Below, in pieces: positions 47,801 to 57,605 of a stretch of DNA of 64,000 nt. The notes beneath the pieces are model-generated. The model worked only from the letters and a program-made list of their open reading frames with translations. It did not search any database and was not told the origin of the DNA. Each line of letters starts with the position of its first letter. Positions within the stretch are counted from its first letter, which is position 1. Both the position numbers and the translations under genes were made by a program. Source of the DNA: Tetrastigma voinierianum (taxonomy: Eukaryota; Streptophyta; Magnoliopsida; Vitales; Vitaceae); the NCBI GenBank assembly GCA_016808115.1, contig JAEQBH010005096.1, positions 62,001-126,000 of the forward strand, written 5' to 3'.

Positions 47801-48175
47801 GGTCTCAATATATTACTAAACCCTGCATTTAGGTTTTCAAAGAACAAAAATATTTTGTTTTGAAAACAATATTTTCGCATTCGTCTAAAGATACGTGAGG
47901 GAGTCAAGTGAGGGCTCGAGACATGGGAGTGGGTAATACATCATCCATCATGTAAGATATCGGAAGCAGAACATATATGTTTTACTTGAATGTTAGTGCC
48001 ACATGAGCACCAGTGGTGGGGAGTAACCCATGAGGAAAATTCCACTCACCAAGGCAAACACCCGGCCGTGGATCCCCTTTCGTGTGTACGGATGTGTACA
48101 GATTCGCCCTTAGAGGCCTAGGATTATGGGATGATTTGAGACCGGGAGAGTAAAAATGGCCAACCGGGCTTTATT
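44876..48175 (+). repeat. 3' LTR of family B element (3' truncated)
   Basis: Starts TGTGAAACCCCAGAAAATCC after a clear polypurine tract and aligns with 39914-43270. It ends at CAACCGGGCTTTATT where the AT-rich array resumes, so the last about 210 bp of the LTR, including the CA terminus, are missing. A TA microsatellite is at about 47,551-47,572. Confidence 0.88.
45960..47150 (+). repeat. LTR-internal minisatellite, 3' LTR (7 units)
   Basis: Units start near 45964, 46150, 46326, 46500, 46680, 46860 and 47032. The count is the same as in the 5' LTR, as expected if both were copied from one RNA. Units are eroded by small indels. Confidence 0.92.
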
Positions 48176-49430
48176 GAAACATTTTATACTATAATCTCTC
48201 TATTTTTTTATACTATAGTTTTATTTTAGTTTAATTTGATATATAATTTTAGTTAATTTATTATATTATTTATTTGATTAATAGTTATTTTAGTGATATA
48301 ATGTTTCAAACTTAGTTATTTACTATAATCTTATTGTAAGTTATATTATGTTGAAATATTTTTATACTATAATCTATATTTTTATACTATAGTTTTATTT
48401 TAGTTTTAATTTGATAATAAAATTTTAGTTAATTAATTATATTATTTATTTATTAATGATTATTTTAGTTATATAATGTTTCAAACTTAGTTGTTTCACT
48501 ATAATCTTATTTTAGTTATATAATGTTTGAAACATTTTATACTATAATCTATATTTTTATACTATAGTTTTATTTTAGTTTAATTTGATAATAAAATTTT
48601 GGTTAATTAATTATATTATTTATTTAGTTAATAGATTATTTAGTTATATAATGTTTCAAACTTGGTTATTTACTATAATCTTATTTTAGTTATATAATGT
48701 TTGAAACATTTTATACTATAATCTATATTTGTATACTATAGTTTTATTTTAGTTTAATTTGATAATATAATTTTTAGTTAATTAATTATATTATTTAGTT
48801 AATAGTTATTTTAGTTATATAATGTTTCAAACTTAGTTATTTACTATAATCTTATTTTAGTTATATAATGTTTGAAACATTTTTATACTATAAGCTATAT
48901 TTTTATAATATAGTTTTATTTTAGTTTAATTTGATAATGTAATTTTTTAGTTAATTAATTATATTATTTATTTGATGAATAGTTATTTTAGTTATATAAT
49001 GTTTCAAACTGATTATTTACTATCTTATTTTGGTTATATTATGTTTGAAACATTTTATACTATAATCTTATTTTAGAATTTGAAACATATTACTTACATG
49101 CATGTTATTTTTAATGTATCTTAGTTTTATTTTGGTTTAATTTGATAATAATAAATTAAGTTAAATATAATGTTTGAAACTTAGATATTAAACATCCTAC
49201 TATTTGGTAATTTGAAACATATTGCTTACATTAAATTTTAGTTATACTTATATAATGTTTGAAACTTAGATCTTAGACATATTTAATATTAGAAATTTAG
49301 ATCTTCTTAGATATCTTAATGATATTATTAAGCTAGATATTATGTTAGAAACTTAGATCTATACTTTTATGTTAAAATTACATATATATAATGTTATTAT
49401 AATGATATCATATCTTGAAGATCCTGTTTA
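48176..49430 (+). repeat. AT-rich tandem array, about 174-bp unit (right part)
   Basis: The phrase GTTTCAAACTTAGTTATTTA or close variants recurs near 48300, 48477, 48650, 48825 and 48998, a spacing of 173-177 bp. Units also share ATAATCTATATTTTTATACT and TTTAGTTAATTAATTATATT. From 49,050 to 49,430 a diverged segment follows that resembles 29,640-29,845, including AGAAATTTAGATCTTCTTAG, the paralogous empty site for the family A insertion. No coding sequence. Confidence 0.92.
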
Positions 49431-49466
49431 AATTTTGTTTTCAATAAAATCACGTAATGTTTATAA

Positions 49467-50277
49467 ATGGCTAGTGGAAGTAGAAAGTGAGATCTGCATG
49501 GAGTATTGCGCACCTTTGGAGGACATAAAAATGGAACAATTTGTAATTATTGTGGTTAAGCATAAAAGTGGTGGAATTACTGGTTTAGAGTTTAAATATC
49601 CAGCATGGATCAGTTGAATCTTGAAGTGTCACAGAATGTCTTGTTTGGAGTAAGCAGAAATGGAAGCAACTTTTAGAGTGGAAAAGGAAATGAAACTCAA
49701 AAGCAGAAAGAACAGGACCAGATGTGGGAGAAATTCGAGTGAATTCACGAGGAGGCCTGATCGAGAGGAAAAAGCATGTGTGATCTAGACTATTGATGAT
49801 TATGAGGAAGGGTGATGAGGATGTGTATATGTCAGGGTGACATGCACCAGATGGCGAGATGAATATCGAGAAGCGATCTGTGCATCAATAGTAGATCAGG
49901 CCGAGATCGAGGTTGTAGGATTTATGAGGCAAAAGAAAAAATAGGTAAAATCTTATACTTTATACCTAATTCATTTTTCCACATAATTATGTATAAAATG
50001 TAAGTTGATTTTATTTTTTTGCATAATTGCAATAGGCAAGTCTTCACAACCAAGTGATCCATCAAGGCGTATACAAATATCACAAAGTGTTTGGCATACG
50101 GATTCATCACCGTCAATTGAACCATCATTATACAAGTCTTCGGCTGCAAAACAAAAAAGCCTAAAAAATATGTTCAAAGGTGGTTCAATCAAGAAAACAA
50201 TGGGACGATTAATTAGCAAGTTCTTCATATATGAAAGTATTCCACCTCAAAATTGGACTCGCCATTTAAGAACATGA
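49467..50277 (+). pseudogene. hAT transposase remnant (BED zinc finger + start of DUF659)
   Basis: Start of an hAT-superfamily transposase gene. ATG at 49467 begins MASGSRK, followed by a stop at 49488, then in the same frame GHKNGTICNYCG with the first Cys pair of a BED zinc finger (49542-49553). The next part, KSGGITGLEFK, is one frame over. YREAI.ASI.DQ near 49,865-49,905 is the usual linker motif. A plausible intron (AG|GTAAAA at 49945, TTGCAATAG at 50036) leads to KQKSLKNMFKGGSIKKTMGR then LISKFFIYESIPPQ (about 50,145-50,245), the beginning of the DUF659 domain. The catalytic core and C-terminal dimerisation region are absent. Probable promoter and first exon are at 28910-29622. Confidence 0.82.
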
Positions 50278-51672
50278 TTTTGGTGCAAAATAAGCAAGTT
50301 TATTACAATTGTATAATATGTTTTACATTATGATCTCCATATGAAATATGTTTTAATAATGACATTATTATCTCCATATGAAATATGTTTTAATAACTAG
50401 CTTTCCTTGAATTATTATATGTAGGGATGGGCATCGAACCACTATCTCCGTTGCCCAACTCTTATGTTGCTTGAATTAGATTAATTAAGGCTACTCCCTC
50501 CTTATTAAAGCCCATCTTGAAAGTAAAAGTCTTATTAACTGGGTGTCTAAATTCGGCCCAAGTGGATTGCACCGACCAGGCGGTGTGACCTTTGTTGGAC
50601 AATGTTGATAACGGACATGCAGGTGGTCCATACGGAACATTTAAGGGATCGTGAATAGTAACTTCACCAATCGATCCACCAAAGGACTCTTCAATTAAGG
50701 TCTTATATGCAGGACTTAAACTCAATACTATTAAGGTCTTTTCTTGAGGGTATAGGCAAAACCGAAGAGGGTTGGTGGGAAGCCATGTTTGCGTCATTGT
50801 AACCCTAAACCGGATTGGATCATTACAAATCGTATCATACCTTAATTTCTAGCCTAAAATATGCCAATGAGGACATTAGGACCCAAGGGAGATGGAATGT
50901 GGTGTCCCACATCACCTAGAAAGAGGAACGTTATAGAAATATTCGCTCATTATCCCGTTCTTCAAGAAGAAGCTTCAAATGGAGCTTTCATAAATTTTAA
51001 TTAGTGTTGACCCAAAGGAGGGGGAGGTACGCAACTAGGTGCACACTTTTGGACATTCTAATATGAAGCCGCCAAGTTCGATCCTATATATATCAAAATG
51101 GATCTAATTTGAAGCCCCACATGACATGAACTTCACCTCATTAATTGATTGAGCCGTTGCTTCGAGAATTCTAAGGATTCATAATCTTTCTAGGTCACAC
51201 CCAGGCACCCAAATGACTCAAAGGTAAAAGATTTACTAAAACTTTGCTTTGTTTACATATTAATTTACTTAGAAATGCGCTCAATGTCCTCGGCTATGAG
51301 CAGATAGCATTAATGAAACAATATTAAGAATTTTGATTAATAAAATTACTTTGTAGAATAGATCTCAGAGTTACCAATATCATGTCACGAAGTCAAGATA
51401 TAGGTTATCATGTTATATATAAATAAAGTTACTTGTGATAGATATTTATAAGAGGATTACAGGCTAAAATATGTTTGTGATTGGATAATTTACTTTAAAA
51501 TTGGATTGTGCTTTTTACTACTAGATGTGATGGGTAATGAGCATCTATGGGTATGTCAAATTATTATTGTCAATGAAGAAATGAAATCATTAATTTTTAT
51601 CGCTTTGCTGATTATAGTTTTAAAATACGCAAGGCACACCTAAGTACAAAAGTCTAAGTACAACATAAGTGT
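50278..51672. other. Unassigned region; one minus-strand frame of 111 codons
   Basis: 50278-50420 is the AT-rich end of the hAT remnant, with CTCCATATGAAATATGTTTTAATAA repeated twice (part of it at 50,334 and 50,372). At 50462-50797 on the minus strand an open frame begins MTQTWLPTNPLRFCLYP and shows no domain I recognise; its composition is not convincing for a gene. GGTGTCCCACATCACCTAG near 50,902 resembles a common plant LTR promoter phrase. The rest is AT-rich without clear features. Confidence 0.3.
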
Positions 51673-51680
51673 AATGTTAC

Positions 51681-52380
51681 CAAGTATGAAAATATCGGTT
51701 TTGACGGATATATCGGTACTTAGATTTTAATGATATATTGGAGATATATCGGGGATATATCGGTGGATATTTTTATATAAATATCAGTAATTAAAAATTA
51801 TTCAAATATATTTTAATTTATATATCAAAATTATTTTGAAAGTTTAGCAATGGTAATATCAAATAGTTTTTTTTTTTTTAATTTCTTTACTATGTTCATT
51901 AAAAAATAAAATGATTTTTATATATAGTATTTTCAAAAAGGAAAAATATTAACATGAAAAAAGAAGCTGATGGTAATTTTTTCCAAGAAAATCATCAATA
52001 AGAAAAATTAAATATTTGATGTAAAATTATAATTTAATTAAACTGCTTTGTTCAATAAAATTTAATAGAAATTAAACTAATCTATAAAAATAAAAAAAAA
52101 AAAGACTTAACAAAACATGTTCAATAAAATAAATAGTTGGATATATAAAGCAATTTTACATATGTATTTAGTATGAGAAGAAGTTGACCGAGTGGATTTC
52201 TTCAATTTATTTGGCAAGGGTTTGAATCCCATATTTTTTAGTGGGAGGTTTGACCGCCGAAAATATCACCTTTGACCCTCTTTGATCACCGATATTACTG
52301 ATAAATCCTTGAAAGATTGGTCAACCAATTACCAATTAAGGATATTGTGTCAAAGTCGTCCCCCAAAATTTCAAACCTTG
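51681..52380. mobile_element. Non-autonomous hAT element, 700 bp, perfect 8-bp TSD
   Basis: Flanked by AATGTTAC at 51673-51680 and 52381-52388, an exact 8-bp TSD as made by hAT transposases. The left end CAAGTATGAAAAT and the right end (reverse complement CAAGGTTTGAAATTT) form an imperfect inverted repeat. The interior has repeated GATATATCGG motifs (51,708-51,760), an AT-rich middle, and a tRNA-like stretch near 52,185-52,230. No coding sequence, so it would need a transposase in trans. Confidence 0.92.
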
Positions 52381-52388
52381 AATGTTAC

Positions 52389-52990
52389 TTGATCGAGCTC
52401 TTTTTCAAATGTTTGAAACTCAATGTGAAAAATAGTAAAGATACTTGAAATTGACTCGATAAAGCTCAAATTAGTTAAAAAATTAATAAATAATTATACT
52501 TGAACTCGACTCGGAATCAACTTTTAAGCTCGTGAGCTACTCGAGTTAAGTATTGTGATACTTGAACTCGACTCAATAAGCTACTCGAGCTCGAGCTTGA
52601 CTTGATTAATTCCAAGTCGAAAAATTAATGAATAAAAGTATAAAAAAATTTAAATAAAAATTTAAAATGACTAAAAAACTACAATCATGGCTCGCCCAAA
52701 TCTTAATATATTTGCTAATCAATAGCATCCTTCTCATATGCATGAACAATAGAAAATTGTAGAGTTTCATAGAAAAAATAAAAATAAAAGAAAATTTTCC
52801 ATTTGTTGTATAATTATCAAACATTTATTTCTTTTATTCCAAGAATAAAATTACAATTATCAACATGTTTAATATAATCTCTCCTATTTGAGTAGAAGCA
52901 TGATACTTTAACTTAGTTGTAGAGAACCGAAGCAAGAACTCAAACAAACATTTATGTACAACAATCAAACATGTCACATACAATTATGCT
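52389..52990. other. AT-rich region with CTCGAG/ACTCGACTC repeats
   Basis: Short repeats of CTTGAACTCGACTC (52,501 and 52,561), GAGCTACTCGAG and AAGCTACTCGAGCTCGAGC suggest the end of another eroded DNA element. Boundaries are not found. No gene. Confidence 0.35.
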
Positions 52991-52999
52991 TGGCTCCCG

Positions 53000-53530
53000 A
53001 GATTACTCGTATATGCAGCAATTAATTGCTAACTATAGGCTATGTTTGGTCTTGTATAACTCATTTAATTTTTATCAATTTGCCTATTACTCTAGAATTC
53101 TACTTGAGAAAGACTCTCACCTTTATTCTTGGACAAATGTGAAGTTACATTTACCAGTGTTCTAGCTACTCCAGAATTATCTTTATCAAACTTTTCAAAA
53201 ATGTTATTTACATAATACGACTCATTTAGAATGAATCCATCCGATGATGTTCTTTTGACTTTTTTTTCCAATATGATATTAGCAAGTTCCATGTCTTTTA
53301 TGTGAAACCTTGAATTCAACACACTCTTAGTAGATGTGATTATCTTATCATCATTACCGACAATGTATGTCATCTACATACAATGATATTTCCATATTCT
53401 ATATCTTTGACATAACATTCATTGATTTTGAAGCCATGTGACATCATATTATTATCAAAATTCCCTTGTCATTGTTTTAGTGCTTGTCTTAATCCATACA
53501 AAGATTTTACCAATTCTTCCTAAATAATTG
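53000..53530 (-). pseudogene. Ty1/Copia reverse transcriptase remnant
   Basis: Minus-strand piece of a Copia-type reverse transcriptase. From 53,515 downward: EELVKSLYGLRQALKQ, then NMMSHGFKINECYVKDIEYG, then a broken YVDD region near 53,370. An open frame 53092-53373 follows, including IVGNDDKIITSTKSVLNSRF and SGVARTLVNVTSHLSKNKGE. These are the conserved blocks around and after the Copia YVDD catalytic site. No LTRs or other domains were found nearby, so only a fragment remains. It belongs to a different superfamily from the other retroelements in the window. Confidence 0.88.
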
Positions 53531-54019
53531 AAAATAACTTATATAGAGTATTCACTTGAAAGGTTGGTGGGGATGTAATAGTGAATCGGGGTACTCTCCT
53601 TAGACATTCTGCAAAATATGAAGGGTCTAAACGAGTCACTTAAAATCGTAATTTCAAAATTTGAAGGAAATTGACACAATCCTATAAGACTCTTTCAATT
53701 GATCATCAGAAAGTACTAACCACAACCCAATGGTTTACGTTATGTAGTAGGTAATCCAAGGTTATGATTTGATACTTTCCTTGTACTTTGCAACAAGGAT
53801 TTTCCAAATACAAACAAAGCGACTTGTTTGTTTGGTTCGGAGTGTTTTCTTATCAATGATTTTTTTGAAGAGTTTTGAGATTTTTAAAATCTCAGGCAAT
53901 CTTTGGATTTTTGAAGAAAGTAATTTTTTCTTTTTTTTTTTTTTTTCCATGGAAAAAAAAAGAAACCTTTTGTTTTCTATATGGGAAGCGTTCCTTTTGT
54001 TGGATAATTTTTTGTTCTT
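53531..54019. other. Unassigned sequence upstream of block copy B
   Basis: AT-rich with T and A homopolymers (53,926-53,960). No recognised gene. If the duplication extends further left, the matching sequence would be outside the window, left of base 1. Confidence 0.3.
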
Positions 54020-54056
54020 GGGAAAAAGAACAAAAAAAGTGGCTATCATAAAAAAA

Positions 54057-56360
54057 AAAGTACCATTGGATATAGATTTCCTATTCCAAGGTTGAATGAT
54101 ATGCTTGATCAGTTAAGTGGAGTAGTTGTGTTTAGCAAGATTGACTTGATGAGTGGCTATCATCAAATTAGAATCTGTCTAGGTGATGAGTGGAAGACAA
54201 CATTTAAGACAAAGGATGGGTTGTAAAAATGGTTAATCATGCCTTTTGGGCTAACAAATGCTTATAGTACTTTTTTGGGGATTATGAATCAGGCATTACA
54301 ACCTTTCTTGGGCAAATTTGTAGTTGTTTATTTTGATGATATTTTGATTCATAGTAAGTGGAGGAGCATGTTGGACAACTTAGGGAAGTGTTTAAGGTGT
54401 TGAGGGAAAATAAATTATATGAAAATTTGAAAAAAATGTGTTTTATGGCCAGAATGGTTTTGTTATTTCTTGGCTGTGTGGTGGTAGTGATTAAAGTAGA
54501 TGAGGAGAAAGTGAAGGCTATTAGAGATGGCCTACCCCGAAAGAATTCGATGATGTAAGGAGCTTCCATGGTTTGCAACCTTTTATAAGAGGTTTATTAA
54601 ACATTTCAATAGCATTGTAGCACCTATTATCGAGTGTTTGAAGAAATGGAGGTTCCATTGGGGTGAGGAGCAAGAAAGTCGTTTTGCTTTTATTAAAGAG
54701 AAGTTGAGCACAACATATTTCTCAGCATTACCAGATTTTGAAAAGTTAATTGAGGTAGAGTGTGATACTAGTGGAATGGGTATAAGGGTTGTTTTATCCC
54801 ACGAGAAGAGACCAGTTGCTCTCTTTAGTGAAAAATCGTGCGAAGCAAGACGTAAATTGGCTACCTATGACAAAGAATTTTATGTTGGTGTGAGGGCTTT
54901 GAAAACTTAGGAGCATTATCTCATAGCGAGGATTTCATTCTCTTTTCTTGATCAGCCGGGCTATGAGTACTTATTACACAAAAGCAAATTGATGATATGC
55001 ATGCTAGGTGGTCAGCTTACATAGAGAAATTCCCTTATAAGCTTGTCCATAAATCAGGACAACAAAATAGGGTAGTGGATGCATTAAGTAGAGGAGTGAC
55101 TTTGATGAGAACCTTGAGTTTGGAGATAGTAGGTTTTGAGACATTGGCGGAATTATATGCAGACGATGATGACTTCAAAAAGGTTTGGGTTGCTTGTGTG
55201 CTAAAACAACCTTGTGGTGATTTTTATATACATGATGGGTTTCTCATGAAGATTGGGTAGCTTGGTCTTCCTTGTACTTCTCTTTGTGAGAGGGTCATTA
55301 GAGACTTGCATGGTGGTGGTTTAGCGGGTCATTTTGGAAGAGATAAAACCATTGAATCCCTAAAGGATAGGTATTATTAGCCTATATTGAGAAGGGATGT
55401 GACTACTATTGTGCCGAGGTGCTATGTATGTCAAAGGGCGAAGTGTAAAACTCAAAACCCAGGGTTATACATGCCATTACCCACTCCTGGTGCTATATGG
55501 GAGGCTCTTTCTATAGACTTTGTGTTGGGTTTTCCGCGAACTTAACAAGGTATGGATTCTGTGTTTGTTGTGGTTGATAGGTTTTCTAAGATGGAGCATT
55601 TCTTGCCATGTAAAAAGACTGCATATGCATCTTCTATAGCCAAACTATTCTTTAGGGAGGTTGTGAAGTTGCATGGAGTGCCAAAATAATATGACATCTG
55701 ATTGTGACACTAAGTTCGTTAGTCAATTTTGGAGGTTATTTGACTTGTCATTGAACTTCAGTAGTACAACACATCCACAGACAGATGGGCATACAAATGT
55801 TGATAGGACTTTGGGTAATCTTATTCAAAGTATTTGCATGGATAGACCAAAGCAATGGGATTTTTCCATAGCACAAGCGGAGTTTGCCTATAACAATGCC
55901 ATTCTTAGTGCAACAGGTAGATCCTCATTTTCCATTGTATACAGGAAGTGTCCTAATCATGCTTTAGATTTAGTGAAGCTTCCAAAGGTCCCGAGTCTTA
56001 GTGTAACAGCTTGTGATTTGTCAAAGTAAGTTCAAGAGGTGCAAGCAGATGTTAAGAACAAGTTAGAGAAGGCTAATGCAAAGTATAAGATGGAGACAAA
56101 CAAGCATAGGTGGTTCAATTTGTTTGATGTTGGTGATGGTTTTCATTAGCAAAGCTCGAATACAAGGTGGTCGTAGCAAGCTTCAACAAAGAAAGTATTG
56201 ACCATACCTAATTGTTAAGAAGATCAACAACAATGCTCATGTGGTTAACTTGCCAAGTTGGATAGGAATTTCAAAGACCTTCAATGTTGTTAATCTTACC
56301 TTGTTCCAACCATATATGAATCTTGGATATCCAGAAAGTAACTCGAGGACGAGTTTTTTG
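54057..56360 (+). pseudogene. Ty3/Gypsy pol remnant, copy B
   Basis: Better preserved than copy A. Reverse transcriptase starts abruptly at a YRFPIPRLNDML-like block near 54,066, then VVVFSKIDLMSGYHQIR near 54,115-54,165, with the catalytic YFDD at 54329-54340. RNase H runs over 54638-54910 (LPDFEKLIEVECDTSGMG) and 54997-55260 (YKLVHKSGQQNRVVDALSRG). Integrase zinc finger and CYVCQRAK lie near 55,300-55,445, and the core near 55,500-56,020 (TTHPQTDGHTNV.RTLGN). The catalytic Glu is replaced by Asn as in copy A. TAG stops at 55378-55380 and 56147-56149 are shared with copy A. No gag or protease lies upstream. Confidence 0.92.
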
Positions 56361-56370
56361 TAAGTAGAGG

Positions 56371-57605
56371 TGTCTGATGCATAGCGCTAAATCAAATCAA
56401 CCAAAATCCTTATTTTGGTTGTTTTGAGATATTATCTTTATTTTTTGGGATATTATTTTTATCTCCCATTATGGTTTTGGGAGTATTATTTTCTTTCCTA
56501 TTATTGTTTTGGGAGCTTTAGGGTTTGTTTAAGGGACTTTTATCACTTTTATTAGAAAAATCAAAGATCTTGCTTTTTTTTGTTATCTGGATTAAGACGT
56601 GTTATTCTTGTTGATCAATCGCGCTAAACCCTACGTCACTAAAGTTCAATATATATTCCTAAAGATTTTGAGACTCTTTATATAGACTTTACAGAAAAGA
56701 GACTTAACTCTTAAACTCTAAGAATGCCAAAAGTTTTGGCTTCTCAGCGACTCCTAAGATTTCGAACATGGTAACATATCTTGCCCTATTCAATGAATTT
56801 CTTCTCCTCTATTCATAGTTTTTTCTTTAGGATTTTAACATCAATTTCTAAATTCTTATATCATTTTCTTTTAACTATTCTTGTTATTTTCATTGTTGGA
56901 TTTGAGATTGTCCATATCTTCGTTCCAAGGGTTCTATAATAAGATAAAGTCTTCAGAGTTCGAGGTTGATGAATATTTGAAGAATTATAGGTGAGGTCCC
57001 TGGTAGGATCATGAAGTAGTTCAAATTAAGGCAATCCTGTGTTGTAGGGAAATGTCAGATATGGGAAGTTCAGACTAGAAGTAGAGCAGCCATGGGATGC
57101 ACGTGAGTTTGCTAACTTTGAGGCCAAGGAACATAGGGAGCAAGTAACCTATGGGTCCTACAAATCATTTGAAAGCGAGTAGATAAGATCAAATCTCAAG
57201 ATCATTTAGGCAAGCGGATAAAAGATCAAATCAATAAGTTTGAATTATCACAAGCTATTGAGGGCCTTCAGAATTGGAATCAAATAAGGATTCTATTTTG
57301 AAGAGGATTCTTGGACAGCAAATTTCCTATTTCAGTGGTGATAGCTTAAAGGAAAGTTTGGATAATTCATGGTAGGTTTGGAGTCATATTAGAATAATAA
57401 TCCAACCTTATCTAGTCTTCCATAACCGAATATAAAAGGTTATATATTTGGGTTTTCAGAGGATGCTCAAGAAGGATTTCAAGAGAGAGCGAGGCTTGAA
57501 AGAGACAAGCAAGAATCGAGTGTGTTGAAGGAGTGTGGAGTGCAGATACTCTCGGGGTATTGCCGTTAAAGCACTTCACTTATGGTGAAAGATGATGGTA
57601 CTTAT
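56371..57605 (+). mobile_element. Gypsy 3' LTR, copy B, left part
   Basis: Homologous to 2348-3555. It begins TGTCTGATGC after the tract AAGTAGAGG. It is split by a solo LTR and continues at 60197-60558, then by the MULE. Confidence 0.65.

Larger units (their letters stand above)
39914..48175 (+). mobile_element. Family B non-autonomous LTR retrotransposon
   Basis: Two 3.3-3.6-kb LTRs (39914-43484 and 44876-48175) flank only about 1.4 kb of internal sequence with primer-binding-like sites, a protease scrap and a polypurine tract. There is no reverse transcriptase, RNase H or integrase, so it depended on another element or is a deletion derivative. The 3' LTR lacks about the last 210 bp. At the junction about 30 bp of the AT-rich array unit is also missing, so a deletion probably removed the right end and the TSD. 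A third LTR of this family is at 16775. Confidence 0.88.
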
